Origin: Incurvaria masculella
Lineage: Eukaryota; Arthropoda; Insecta; Lepidoptera; Incurvariidae
Assembly (NCBI GenBank): GCA_946894095.1
Contig: OX335642.1
Location: 4,971,021-5,035,020, forward strand
DNA: 64,000 nt
Direction of reading: 5' to 3'
The number at the start of each line of letters is the position of its first letter. Positions within the stretch are counted from its first letter, which is position 1. A program made the translations under genes and the position numbers. The notes under the pieces were generated by a model, which had not been told where the DNA came from, ran no database searches, and saw nothing but the letters and a program-made list of their open reading frames with translations. Shown here piece after piece: positions 22,833-34,582 of the stretch.

Positions 22833-25234
22833 GCTATAATAAATGATAGCCCCCCCGGTGCTGCGTAGCTATCTAAAGTTCATGACCATTTCGATATGGT
22901 TAGTAATTCTGGGTCGCTCGGGCGTTTTTACTCCACATATTTCCGCTCGTTTTGATCCATCATTCAATAAAATCACATTTCATTTATTGTATTGTAAAGT
23001 TGCGCCTTGTAAGGTGAACGATCTCCTCATATAGTCGTCTCGGTGACCGCAGGAGTAGTGTTACCGACTGGTTGACTATTTCTGACGCGGGGCGACGACA
23101 ATGCCACAAGCGCGTTTGTCCACTTACCCAACGAAACATTTTGTTGAAAATATTACACTGTTTATCGTCTATGCCGATTCTTTTAACTATGTTATTCCTG
23201 ATGATGGTAGACACCAAACGTAAATATGGGTCTAAAGTCCAGTCTCAAGCGGGTACAGTTAGTTTCATTATTGCTTCTTCACTTTTCACTGGTGGCTTTA
23301 CTTTTCAAAGGTGCAATTCCATCAAAATAATTGATGGAAGAGGTGCTGACAGCATTGGAATAGTTCAAGAAATCAGCTATCTCAGGGGATAAACTAAAAA
23401 AATTAAGATATGAAATAACTTGCAAATAATAGACTCCATAATTATAACACGGCCAAACCTTTTTGGGCACAAGTGTACGAATCAGACGCCTATGCGTCAC
23501 TAAAAAATAAGTACTCACTAATATACTTCGAATTAATTACCGGTTCGGTAGTGGGAGCACCATGGAAGCCCCTCTTCCCGCACGTTCTTCATTCCTATCC
23601 CTTAAACTCTATGATTGCGTAGATTTAGGTTTGGCGTCAATTATACAACCTTCAGTTGGTCGCTACGCACATTTTACGTTTTTCTTCTCCAGACCTTGGA
23701 CCCTCATGAACCATCTAAGAACATGGTCCTTCGAGCCGAATCTTTTTATATCTTCGGAAATAATAGACTATTTTACTATTCTATGGTAAAGGGCCAAACC
23801 GTGGACGGTGCTTGGACAAGCCGACTTGACAGCGCCTGCGCGTACTATGTTGCATCCAGCGAGCGTGTAATGGAGTCGGATTGTGTTGTGTTCACATAAA
23901 TCGCTATTGCCTTGTGTAGGCAATATCCAAGTTTAGAAGCGGTGACGAAAGCTTCGAACTTCGTCGTGGCAGGATCCTCAACTAGTTAGAATGTAATGCC
24001 CATGCGTGGTACCTGGTATCTCGTACATACCGTGTACCTGGTGTAGCAATGTGAATTGGGAAATTACAAATAATGTAAAATAATAGTAGGGAGGTATTTT
24101 AAAGAGCGGTGTACAGAAGTAGCTTAGTATATCAATATGTAGAAATATAAATACTCGGCTATGTTGTCCTGAGTCAAACAAAAACTAATAATTCGCCCTT
24201 TTTCGGTGGCGGCTGATGACAGGACAGGCGTGACAGCATTGACTTATATATTACTTCGTGACAGCGATGGCAATAGGAAACGTAATAGAGATGGTGTCGC
24301 CATTGTTTGGAATGCACATTCTATACATTACAATTTTTCAACTGTGTTCCTAACCTTCCCGAAATGCAGGTGCCTACGTCTCCTACGCAATAATGTCAGA
24401 GATATTAATTATTGCAGTGAAACTGTAGACGTGTAGCAGAATTATTTCTGCGGCATTTTCGAATATCGGGAAAGTAGGAGAATTTATTTCATCCCTATCT
24501 TTTCGCCTTGGTTGAAATGATAACAAACTAATTGCTCATTGCCCAGTTTAATTAGGGCCTTGATTAGTCGGAGAGACAGTTTGGATAACATTGAACACCA
24601 TTTCGCTTTGAACAACATTTAAATTACTAATTTAAACCGTCAAGCTGAAGATAAATCCGTGAGAATAGGTGTGCTCCTGCATTTAAAAACAACAACGAGT
24701 CAAAAAAAGGTGCACTTTGAAGTCTTATTTATGTTATAAGCGTTTAAAGTATAAATGACGAAATCAGACAGAGTTTGCATGCCAGGTATCTGCGAGTAAA
24801 TAAATATTTAGGACAGTTTGTAACTTCCCAAATGTTACCGGAAATAGTCGCCGACTTCCATAAAACTCTTCAGACAGTTCACCATTTTACAGCTCGCTCT
24901 CACGCGACAAGGAGTGGCGCACAATCTGTTGGCGCCACAGAACTATAAACTTCTAGACTGGACCAAAGTGGGCACTGGCACGTAAATGAGTGTGACCATA
25001 GCCGTTTTATCAATTTACTGGCCGTCTTGAGACTATGCCTGAAATATTCTACAATCAGTTGGAAGGAGAAAACAAAATATTTGAAATTAGTAGCTAAATT
25101 ATTATTTCAGTTTAGTAGTGTTGGTCTATTCTGTTGTAATTATTTATTTTGGAATGTCCATTTTCTTTGAGATGGTCTCAATGAGTTTGTAGATCTTTAT
25201 GATTCAGAACGGTATATAAAGTACGTACTATATG
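22833..25234. other. Unassigned intronic DNA
   Basis: Several frames of 60-106 codons overlap on both strands (22843-23518, 23562-23899, 24206-24436). None has a recognisable motif or splice support. Confidence 0.4.
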
Positions 25235-25445
25235 GGAGGCTTCAACTCGCCCACGTTAATACCGCCGCATTACATGAAAGATAGTAGATTGGTCGAGGCA
25301 GCAATACAATATATCCGTTTATCCGTCTAGATACATGTAGCCGTGCTCAAATAAAAGGAAATGTACTGGCATGGGACCTGGCTCCTTCCGGAATGTATGA
25401 TGTGTTAATATCATGACAGGAGGTGTGATATAACGCATCCATGTC
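25235..25445 (+). repeat. Decayed SINE fragment
   Basis: GGTCGAGGCAGCAATAC, ACTGGCATGGGACCTGGCTCC and GTGTTAATATCATGACAGG follow the SINE order. Confidence 0.55.
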
Positions 25446-28050
25446 TACTTAACAAGGACGATGTTATTTTTTGATACTTATTAGTTTAGGTGCCTAATTT
25501 GTTATCTCGTCTTAAGAATTTGCAAAACATATATAATTAAATGAGAGTAACATTATCATCAGAATACTTGAAAATACTATACCGTGAGAAAAATATAATT
25601 TAAATCAGAACACTGCACCTGCATTCTCACTGTACTTATCTCTTTTAAGCGAATTCAAAATCACGAACATCTGAACATGAATGAAAATCACCAATCACTA
25701 ATAGAAGTCTGATCCAGACGCCCTATCTAGTAATTTCTCGCTCTGCTGGCTCGACTGTGTGGGGGCACAGCTAATTAAATTAGGGGTAGTTCTGCAGACG
25801 GACGAATCATTTTTAAGGGTCCTATAGCCACACCCGGGCCCTGACCTATCACCTTGAACCCAAAAGGTCAAAGGCCATACATCGATCCAAATGGATTTCG
25901 AGGGCGTTGGCTGAGGATAAAGATCGCTGATTTGTGTCTGTCGAGCTGACTTACTGAGGACTGTTTTTAATTTATTACTCAATCGAAATGCGGTATAGTT
26001 TGTGGACACGGAGTTCGGCGATATCTGTTCTTGTGGCGGACCTGTCGAATAACAAATAAACTGATTACTTCGGTTCATTAAGTCGATTACGATTACGTGA
26101 TTACTTACGTTGGTCTGAACGGTTTTAATTAGAGAAGAATGCTGACAATGCAAGCAGAGGCGAGCTTGTAAGTCGGCAGTCTTAGAGCACACATAAAGAT
26201 ATGTTTATCCGCGATTAAACAGCATCTCTCTATCTCTACGTACCTCTCTTGGGGAAATGGCGTGATGATATGTACGTATGTGAAGTCCTCTCAGAAGAGC
26301 GTATGCGTAATCTGTATGTAGATGACTGCTACGCTACTACTTACTTGGGCGCACTACACAGGATATCGAGCATTAGTGCGGGCCAGAGTTCACGCACATG
26401 GCCGATACAGTGGCTCCCGGTCTTGCTCGACATCTATTGGAGCAGTCAATACCACCTCGTACTGGGATATCCTGGAGAAGGCATCTATATATCATTTGAA
26501 AAATTGTATCTAGTCTACGCGGATTTGCTCCTTTCCGAGAAAACCTGGAAATGACTTATGTTCCTGATATTAGACCTTGCTTTACGAAAATACTGAGGTT
26601 CTGGTGAAAGTAGAACCAGGATACTCTTAACTGTTTTTAATGCATTTAATGAACTGTCCACCCCGATTCAAGGCGACATAAGCGGATTTCCCTATAAAGT
26701 ACATTTTTATTCCTAATTAAATATATTTTTGTCGAAATAACGTGCAATCAACTTAAATAAACTTAAATGATGTGCGTTTGTAATCTGTCATATAATGGTA
26801 ATTTTGACATCTTACTTATCATACATACAAATTTTTGGGGAAAGGTAACGCGGGATTATCTAGTAATTTCTTGAAGGCTAGTTGCCATGACCATAATAAC
26901 TGTAGGATCGAATGTCAGTATATACATCAAGCAATATACTCGATCAATAAACTTTATAATTATTGTTATGGCTTACTCTGTACCAATGTACTTAAAATAT
27001 GAAATACTCTGTCGTTTGTTTCTCAGATATGCTTAACTGCATCATCGTAACCGCTACACATTAGACTTTGACCCACATATATTTTCCTGCCTGCAATGCC
27101 TGCTGCAGCGTTTACGTGATGCGCTCTGCACATGTATTTAACAATGTAATCGTTTTCTGTGATAATGCAATGAGTGTTAATACAGGGGTTAATGAATTAC
27201 GCGAACTGATTTTGGAAGAAAATGTGCTAGTTTAACTTTTTCTGCCCCTCACTAAATTATAAATTTTAAATGGGAATGAAAAGGACAATGATTTTTTTAG
27301 AACAACAAGAAATTCAAGATGATTTTCTTCCCCTTACATTTTGTATTTGTTAAATTAACAGCTGAGTTAAAACTCATTGGCAGGGCTGCACCATGCATTA
27401 CAAAGATGAACATATATTATAGCAAGGGTGTTAACCACTCAGTAGCATATATTTCTGGAGAGTTTTCTGCCTCTGCTGCGCTGAGTCACTTTATTTTTAT
27501 CTCACAAGATGCGTATATGAATGGACTCGTACCGCACTACGTGTGAGAGCCGCCTCCATAATAATACCATTACGGATTACAATTTTACATAAATAAAATG
27601 CTATGCGCCGCTTGCGGTGTAATCTTCTGTAATGATTTCAACTTTGGACACCGCCTTGCAGTTATCGTGTGACCCGCTTCATTGATGGTCCGGTGTGGTT
27701 GATAGGGAATGATCTTTAGATGCTGATTAACCATAAATACCACTCTCTCTATGGATAAAGTATCCAATTATATTGGTGGTATGTAATGACTGTATGAAAA
27801 CGACAAAAAATGTCCTTCTTAAAATACAAAACCGTAGATTTATGTAAATTATTCCCTAACGGATATCCTGTTGGAAATGTTCGAGATCAATTTAATATTC
27901 AATTAATTCAATTCTTTGAATTAATTCAATTAATTCAAAGAATAATTTAAACAATGCTGTGCTTGCGATGCTGCGCAATCCTGGTGAGAAAAAAGTTATA
28001 TTTTGCAATGAAAGTGAACAATCCTAACGAAATGTTTTTCTTTATTTCAG
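25446..28050. other. Unassigned intronic DNA upstream of the long exon
   Basis: A 164-codon minus frame (25698-26192) has no recognisable domain. A DR1-like site, AGGTCAAAGGCCA, is at 25865-25877. A nearly perfect palindrome with 16-bp arms is at 27911-27943. Nothing else stands out. Confidence 0.4.
27911..27943. repeat. AT-rich palindrome next to the long exon
   Basis: ATTCTTTGAATTAATT and its exact complement are separated by one C. Confidence 0.85.
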
Positions 28051-29595
28051 GTAGTACTACGGATCTGACACCGACTTTAATCGGTATCTACGATTCTCTC
28101 CTCGAACCGAGTAAGCCTAACCCAGTAACAAAGCAGCCGCAAGCGACCAATAAAACTGCTGCGACCAGCAAAACTCAAGTCACTAGCAAGCCACAAGCGA
28201 CCACTAATTCCCAATTACCAAGCAAACATCAAGATACCGCCTCAGTTTTTCGCCCTCAACCAAGTCAGCTACATGGGAAAACGAAACCGAGCCAGGCAGA
28301 GATTGAAGAACGTTTAAGCAAAGCAAAGGATGCGACTACGGACCCCTCAAATTTTAATAAAGTATCCACTATCAATCGTCCAAAAGATGATCCTAAGATA
28401 TCCAGAGGCATCAAATTACCCGATCCCGAAAATGCTAATACAAATTCTCTGTACGCTAGACGAACGAATATCAGCTTAGCAGAAAGTGTTAATGATGGTG
28501 CTAACGTTAGTGTAAATAGTGTAAGTGTCAACGAGACGTCCTTTTTGCATAGATTTAGTGTACAAAATAAAAACATGAAAGATCAAAGACTAAAGATGTT
28601 GGACGCAGTAGGATCGTCACATACAAGCTTTGAGAATTTATCTCCTACTGTCAAACGAATGATCTCTAGTGCTTCTGACTCCACGGCGTCAAACCCATTG
28701 AAACACCAAAATAAAAAACCTTTCTCGGTCCGAGCTTCTATAAGAGGACACAGATCTAATATTCCATTAGTAGGAGCTACATCGAAGATTTCACAATCAG
28801 GAGTTGAGATATTAGATTCAGTAGAGATATACGATCAACCGACTTTGTTAAAAACTGCCGTCAAACCTCAAAGTACTGAAGACGAGAGAACGCTCCAGGA
28901 AAATTCAGCGAAAAATATTCCACTTAGACCAGACTTTAGAATCGATCCCGAGGTACCAACCACGTATGACGTTCCTAAGAATCTGGAAGCTATATACGAC
29001 GTGCCATCGCCAAAGTCTAAAACCGCATTTGAATCTCTCTCGCTTCCTTATATTGACCAGTCGATGGAACTATCAATATCCTCAAACGATAGAGAGTTCG
29101 ACGTTAAATTAACCTCCAAAGATAGCTCCCCCGAACAGCAGAAAACCTCAACACCGGAGAGGAGTCCTTTGAAATTAAAAACGCCATTGTCTGTCGTCGG
29201 AACAAACAGTCTGCATCGGAAAGACGTTCTTCAAAAGCCTGACGCTTCACCGAAGCAGTTGCAGAAATCTGGACCTTACCCTGATGCAATTGGGTCTACA
29301 GGGAACTTGAAGTTGTGTACTGTTCCGGAAAAAGAAGCTCCAAGGCTGAACCCGCCTACAGTGGAGGTATCCCGGCCGCTGTCTATGAGTTCAATAGCGT
29401 CGTCGAGCTCGACTTCTAGCAGCGGAGTCCAGAACAAAGGGGGAGTGAACTCGGCCTACCTGGCGTCGATAGAGAGTTTGGACGACCACAGCGATGCCGA
29501 CATGGTCTCTGCCAACGGCAGCAACAACTTTGTCAACAGTACTGGAATGCTGAATGCCAATAACTCAGAAAGTCTGCATTCGCAGATAAATAGAG
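28051..29595 (+). CDS. Long exon of a PLEKHG-like RhoGEF: disordered N-terminal region
   Basis: The exon encodes 514 complete codons plus two bases at the start and one at the end. It is preceded by TTTCTTTATTTCAG and followed by the donor GTAAGT. The frame stays open to the left as far as an ATG at 27954 only because the intron happens to lack stops; the splice acceptor marks the real boundary. The protein is low-complexity and polar: a Lys/Gln/Thr-rich stretch near residues 15-60, a Tyr motif EIYDQP (residues 258-263), two YDVP motifs (Tyr 305 and Tyr 315), and a Ser-rich tract (about 444-458) followed by an acidic DDHSDAD stretch. There are no membrane segments or signal peptide. YDVP is a known phospho-tyrosine docking motif for SH2 adaptors of the Crk/Nck type, so this region may be a regulated scaffold in front of the DH domain; that role is inferred. 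The end phase fits the exon at 30359. Confidence 0.9.
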
Positions 29596-30358
29596 GTAAG
29601 TTATTGAGTTTCCATGTTTATTATTGTCATCGACTAAAGAGGAAGGGATATACTGCTAATGTCATACCAATGTTGAATAGGGATAATAAAAGTCCACAGG
29701 TGGCATTGCAATTTACATTTCAGAATGCTGAATGCATGAATATCTATGACATGTTTTTTTACAATGACATTACTTAATGTATAATTCAAATATAACGTTT
29801 TCATCACGCCTACCTAGGAAACATTTGGAATCAAGCTTAGTTTAATGACGGTAGTGACGATGGTGCTACTTAGTAATGTCATTGTACCAGAGAATATAGT
29901 AATTTTCGGCGAGTTCTGTGCGTTGCAAGACGTTTGATATCTATATCCTCCTCTTTAATCTATGCTTATGTATGTGTACGAGCCGGCATTAGTTCTTCTT
30001 CGGCTTCATTAATTAGTTGTTGCAGGTGTTACATATGAGAGTTAGGCCCAGACGGCAACTCCGGTGTTTATCTGGAGAGCTAGAAGTGCAAAGGTATTAC
30101 AGCTTCAGTACCTATCCGGATAGTAGGGAGACATTGTGTCCACGTGGCACTCGCTATCAACAGTACAGAGGCAGAAAGCGGCAAGACCTGGAGCTACGGG
30201 TCCCCGTGCGTTTCCTCGAGACGCTGGTGGGAATAGCGTCCCAGCTATAACCTGACGACGGTTGGTCAATGGGGGTGGGCAACTGTGGACAATAACCTCC
30301 TTGTTTCTTTTACACTGTGGCCCGTGATGTGTAAATCATGTATGTTGCGCGTGCGCAG
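29596..30358 (+). other. 763-bp intron of the RhoGEF gene
   Basis: Flanked by the donor GTAAGT and the acceptor GTGCGCAG. The exon phases on the two sides match (one base plus two bases). The open frames inside, such as 30017-30250, lack supporting splice or domain evidence. G+C rises towards the 3' end next to the DH exon. Confidence 0.85.
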
Positions 30359-30465
30359 ACGCGGCGTCGCTGGAGCGCGCCGGAGCGACGCAGCTGCAGC
30401 GCGTCTGCGCCGAGATCGTCGAGACGGAGGGCGTCTACGTGGAGGACCTGCGGCAGGTCGTCGAG
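30359..30465 (+). CDS. RhoGEF exon: start of the DH (Dbl-homology) domain
   Basis: A 107-bp exon between GTGCGCAG and GTGAGG. The first two bases complete a GAC codon with the last base of the preceding exon, and the exon then runs 35 codons to a phase-0 end. The translation contains QRVCAEIVETEGVYVEDL followed by RQVVE. This is the first conserved helix (CR1) of DH domains, typically an I-x-x-T/S-E-x-x-Y-V-x-x-L pattern; here the usual ETER is ETEG. DH domains bind Rho, Rac or Cdc42 and drive GDP release, usually with a PH domain directly behind. The exon is far richer in G+C (about 70%) than its surroundings, including third codon positions, which suits a conserved exon in AT-rich DNA. The closest family by eye is PLEKHG (DLRxxVExYL); other Dbl families are not excluded. 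Confidence 0.93.
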
Positions 30466-31097
30466 GTGAGGCGCCGAGATTGTGTCTGTCGCAGCCGACG
30501 GGAAATGGTAGGATGGGGGTGGCGATCGAAGCACGTTCGTATGTCGCCAGCGTATTAATGAGTTCGTGAAAATACATACATTGACGGTTGAATGAGTTTA
30601 CGGGTACGCTTCCGCCATAAGAATGAGTTTAGAACGCCGCACCCGTCCTTCTTTGTCGTTGGTCGCAGCTGTTTTGTTTATTCTGTCAGCAGTTTTTTAA
30701 ATGAGCACATTATTGTAATGGAGATAATAACACTAGTTTACAAAGTTTTTGTCCTTGGAATGAAACGTTTTTTTTTCTTAACAATCGAGGTGCACTGAGT
30801 TTCAGAAAAAAAAAAAAATCTAACACGTCATGTTTCCAAAATATTTATTATTTTTGATAATTTTTTACAAAAAATAATGCTTACAAAAATATCAAACAAA
30901 ACATTAAAAAGGAATTGCCTTAGATTTTTTCTTTTATTTATTCGTGGCCATGTCTCTAATAACACACCAGCAATAATCACCTAACATGGCCTGGTCCCAG
31001 TATTAACCAAATGTCTTAGTGAGACAAAAGTAACAATCATTTTCGCAGTTAGAGGGTTACCTCCGTAACATTGAAATATTAAAATTAAAAAATCATT
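30466..31097. other. Start of the giant intron, unassigned
   Basis: G+C falls quickly after the DH exon. A/T runs, nothing recognised. Confidence 0.45.
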
Positions 31098-31330
31098 TTT
31101 CACCTGCAGCCCAAGAGCTTAGAGTTTTTCTGCATCTTTCACAGAAAACGTGAGGGGCCATGTTTTGTCCTGGTGACAGACCGAAATTTTGAAATAACCG
31201 AAATATGCATCTTTAAGTGATTCCGTTATGGGATATCCTTTTTTAGATATTATAAATTCACCACAAACATAACATGAAACGATCATAATGTACTTTACAC
31301 AACCTTTTTGACATTTTAAAAACAAGTATT
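31098..31330 (-). pseudogene. Frame-shifted fragment of a Cys-rich (CxxC) insect protein
   Basis: On the minus strand one frame reads CYVCGEFIISKKGYPITESL, then KDAYFGYFKISVCHQDKTW. A one-base shift in the next codons continues APHVFCERCRKTLSSWAAG before a stop. The pattern of CxxC pairs and Y-F-x-x-x-x-x-x-Q-D-K-x-W-A-P-H is one I recall from a large uncharacterised, repeat-associated protein family of insects and other invertebrates; I cannot name it precisely. Cys pairs suggest zinc binding. The fragment has no start codon of its own and is broken, so it looks like a dead copy. Confidence 0.5.
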
Positions 31331-31627
31331 TGTTTAACTGAACACTGCACAGCATCAAAATTTTAAAATAAAATCTAAAAAACTTATGTGTAGTTTGAAA
31401 ATAAGATGTTATAAGAACTTGAATTATAGACGTGATAGAAATAAAACAAATATATGTTTGTGTTTTGTTATTACTACTAAATACAACGATATGGAATTCA
31501 TTGAAAGAACATGACTTTTTTTTAAATTTGTAAACTAGTGTAATCAATCATATTGAAGTGAAACTTATTTAGGCGCAGTACGGCCAGTCAGCCTGAATCA
31601 AAAGAAAAGTAAAACAATTTTCCTTCA

Positions 31628-31785
31628 TCAACTCGCACACGAAGGGTTCCGTACTATTATACAAGATTTGACTCAATGAAAACACGTTTTTTTGTATGGT
31701 GGCCCCTTTTATTTTTTGTTGGTTTTTTATTTTTAATTGTCGTTATAACGGCACTCTGTAAACATTTTAGCTGTCTTTCTATGAA
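31628..31785 (+). mobile_element. CCGGCC element, truncated at both ends
   Basis: ACTCGCACACGAAGGGTTCC to CTCTGTAAACATTTTAGCTG match the family; the first part of the head and the CGGA-to-end part are missing. A 50-bp SINE scrap (CTACCACCTAGTA) follows. Confidence 0.75.
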
Positions 31786-32134
31786 CGGGGTCCCGGGCGG
31801 GATTTACTCTACCACCTAGTAAATAAGAAAGGGCAAGCAAACGTAGGTCGTTTCAAGTGAAATCCTAGACAAGAAAGTTCTCCGAAAGATTTTCAACGTT
31901 CACATGGCTAGGTGCTATCTAAAATCCTATGTCTGATGTCATCTCTCCGCTTATCACTTAAAGAACTTACCGGATTTTATATATTGAAACGAGTTGTATC
32001 CAAGTATAGCTTAATTCTTTTCACCAATTAAAGGCTACTTGAATTCGGGGGTTAACTGAATCCTTTAGCATTGCATGTCTGAAGTTTTGCCCGACAAAAT
32101 ATCTTTATTTTCATTTCATTAATCTTTTAATTAT

Positions 32135-32415
32135 TCCATGGTTCATAAAACTACAGGTCCCCTCCCCTTCCCCTACTTGGTGGTAGGGTCAAGCCCGCCC
32201 CGGTTGGTGACATCGCATTGAATGATAGTATGGTCGAAGCGGCAATGATAAAATGTCCGTGCTTTTCATCCAGTTCAGTGTAGCCGTGCTCATAAAGGGA
32301 AGGTTCTCGCATAACACCTAAATTCCTTCGGGAATGCAGTGTGATAAGCTAATATCAACATGGTAAGCTCTTCAGTGATGGTAGGTGAGGAATTAGCCAT
32401 CCTTGTCCAGTTACA
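32135..32415 (+). repeat. SINE 3' two thirds
   Basis: Contains CCCCTACTTGGTGGTAGGG, GTCGAAGCGGCAATGA and CATCCAGTTCAGTGTAGCCG, then the distal TATCAACATGGTAAG end. Confidence 0.75.
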
Positions 32416-32640
32416 TAAATCAACTGCCGCCAAATTCCTTTCGAATTTGGAACACATCGCCTCCCAAGGTTTGTTTCTAGGCGGTTGCCTAGCGACGACG
32501 CTCGGTTCGTGGTTCGTGCGACCTGGCGCCGTACGACGGGTGACCCGGGGCCCAGGCGCGCGACAGGGCCGACACTAATCCGCAATGCAGGGTGCATTCC
32601 TCGTGCTGGGTCATAGGCAACGTTCGCTAGGCAGACCGAT
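32416..32640. promoter_or_regulatory. GC-rich stretch with an X-box-like site
   Basis: GTTGCC-T-AGCGAC at 32484-32496 fits the RFX X-box pattern RYYNYY N1 RRNRAC. It sits in a short CpG-rich block (GACGCTCGGTTCG, GGTGACCCGGGGCCC). Function is unknown; a chance match is possible. Confidence 0.25.
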
Positions 32641-33480
32641 TGCTGCTGGTCATGGCGATTGTTTTCGTAATTTCATCTTTGGTAACGTACAGGCATAGAT
32701 TTTTCAGTTTGAAAAACAGTTGATATCTTTACAAGCTTTACAAGCAATTACTTAAAATTTTGATTTATTTTTGGTACGGTGTGTTTATGTAGGCAAATTT
32801 CCTATTGCTAGGTATCGACACTTCCGGGTATCCTATGCTATGGATATGTTATGGATAGGATAGTGTGATCGTTCCCATATTATTTTGAGTGTTTAGTAGG
32901 AATGTCTTCTTGATGTGATTGTAACAGGAAATCAATGTTTTGTAACTGTGGCAACACTGATATAATTCAAAAGCTTAACTCATTGCGGCCACTCTGGTGC
33001 TTGTGTGGTTGTTTTTCTACTACTACAGAACCTGACTTTAAAATTTGTATTTACCGCTCACTCTTAAGAGCCGCTCCAAAGACTTCCAAAGAGTCTTCTG
33101 CAGCGTAGAAACGGTTCGCAGATACTGCTATCCCTTCGCTAAGACGCTTTATTTTCCCATTTCCGCATAAGTAGCTCCTTTCCATCAGGCATGGCTCGTC
33201 TGTCAACGGCGTCGGACGCTAATGAGGCGCGAATTCTTCCCGCCACAAATAGCGACATCTAGACGTGCGCCCGCGCCGAGTGAAGGCGGCTTCCGGGAGA
33301 CGCGCTGAACGATGCGCTGGAAAGCGAATTTGGAAGTTTTTAGCAGCTTTAGAACTATCGCTAACATTCTTATGGAAACTGGTATGGGTGTATGTTGAGG
33401 GACCAAATATATTCTTTTAAAGTTGTTCCGAACAGCCTCATACACTTCAATTCGCGAAACCACGCCCAGCGCGTCCATTC
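32641..33480. other. Unassigned intronic DNA
   Basis: Moderately GC-rich around 33190-33310, otherwise nothing recognised. Confidence 0.4.
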
Positions 33481-33655
33481 ACGCGAAAACACCCGCTACC
33501 ACCTAGTAGGGAAAGAGGACCTACGGTTCGCTCGCGTTCGTAAAGACATATCCTTGTCCAACAAAGTGGTGTATGAACGGGTCGGGGATTTAAATCCACA
33601 CCTCTGGGATGGAAGGCAAGTCCACTTGCCCCTGAGCTCGTTGTTTGCACACCAT
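33481..33655 (-). repeat. SINE variant, head half
   Basis: CTACCACCTAGTAGGGAAAG is followed by a diverged tRNA-like head, complement of GGGGATTTAAATCCACACC with GCCCCTGAGCTCG. Confidence 0.5.
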
Positions 33656-33689
33656 TAAAAAAGCCCCCATGGTCTGGCTGTGATATCTG

Positions 33690-33895
33690 TCGGTCACACG
33701 AATTTCGTCCCGAATTGTTGTCAGTTGTTTGAAAATTCTGAAAATAATAATAATATGGGTACCTTATGTAGTTGTGCACTAAGGAGCAATATTTTTTTCT
33801 TTAAACGTCATACTTTTTCAGAAAAAGTTGGATTTTTGAAGCCAGCAGTGATGGCACCCTCGGGACGTGAACACGTTCACACTTGACCTGTTTTT
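33690..33895 (+). repeat. Interspersed repeat, GGTACCTTATGTAGTTGT family
   Basis: Matches 38455-38570 (GGTACCTTATGTAGTTGTRC, AAACGTCAT, GAAAAAG) and then 39035-39100 (GTGAACACGTTCAC). The second copy is interrupted by a SINE. Confidence 0.6.
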
Positions 33896-34240
33896 TCTTA
33901 CATTGTTGTCTCCTTGCACCAGTTTGCGTTGAAACATTTGTACTTTCCAGTACGAACAAGTGGAATTTCTCCTTTCCATAACTTTCCAGGTTAGCGTATA
34001 CTTTTATCAAAAACAACAATTCAAGAGACCAGGCTAAAACCGCTACCTAATCCGGTCGCCAAGTGCTCAGGCGAGAAAACGAAGCGAGACTGTTTATTCG
34101 ACTAATTAGAGCAGTAGGTACTTCAAAGATCGGTCCAGCTTTCTACTTGGACTGCACCAGTGTATGGCTCGGTACCGGCCTACCTACCTACTGCGGTAGA
34201 CGCTCTGTCATTTGAATACTAGTTCAATGTGGGTTAGACG

Positions 34241-34582
34241 TAGGGTTGCCATCTCTAAAATTTGGCAACCAGGAGAAGACGTGAAAATACACGTGAAAAC
34301 CCCGAATTTTAGAGCCCAGAACCCGGACATGTCAACAGGTTTTTTAAACAGTCAGTGTGAAAAAAAAACAGTTGAAAATATCATTAATCACCTTTTTATT
34401 TATTTTAAGACCTACGTATTTATTACAGTTTGTTACAAATTGTTTTACAAATCAGTTAGATACTGATAATAAAGACTTCAAATTTGTAAACCCGGACTAC
34501 AAATGAAGACCCGCCCGGACGCTCCCCGGATGCCCTCAAAACTAGGACAAATCCGGGGAAACTCGGACGGATGGCAACCCTA
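34241..34582. mobile_element. hAT-type MITE with 8-bp target duplication
   Basis: Ends are TAGGGTTGCCATC and GATGGCAACCCTA (13-bp perfect inverted repeats). GTTAGACG flanks both sides (34233-34240 and 34583-34590). An 8-bp duplication and this type of end fit the hAT superfamily. The 342-bp interior has no transposase. Confidence 0.88.

Larger units (their letters stand above)
10195..28050 (+). other. Putative 17.9 kb intron of the RhoGEF gene
   Basis: It lies between the donor GTAAGT at 10195 and the acceptor ending TTTATTTCAG at 28050. It holds SINEs, foldback MITEs, CCGGCC repeats and AT-rich filler, with no protein-coding exon I can support. Existence depends on the 10112-10194 exon being real. 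Confidence 0.55.

Noticed and set aside
25698..26192. 164-codon frame on the minus strand
   Set aside because: No domain, composition or splice evidence; length alone is not convincing.
27954..28050. ATG and open frame in front of the long exon
   Set aside because: The frame is open by chance; a strong splice acceptor (TTTATTTCAG) ends at 28050 and the upstream peptide is unlike the exon. A start here is not needed.
29596..29777. Frame continuing after the long exon
   Set aside because: A perfect GTAAGT donor at 29596 is followed in phase by the DH exon, so this is intron read-through.
30285..30577. Overlapping Arg/Ala-rich frames on both strands
   Set aside because: They are shadows of the GC-rich DH exon in wrong frames.
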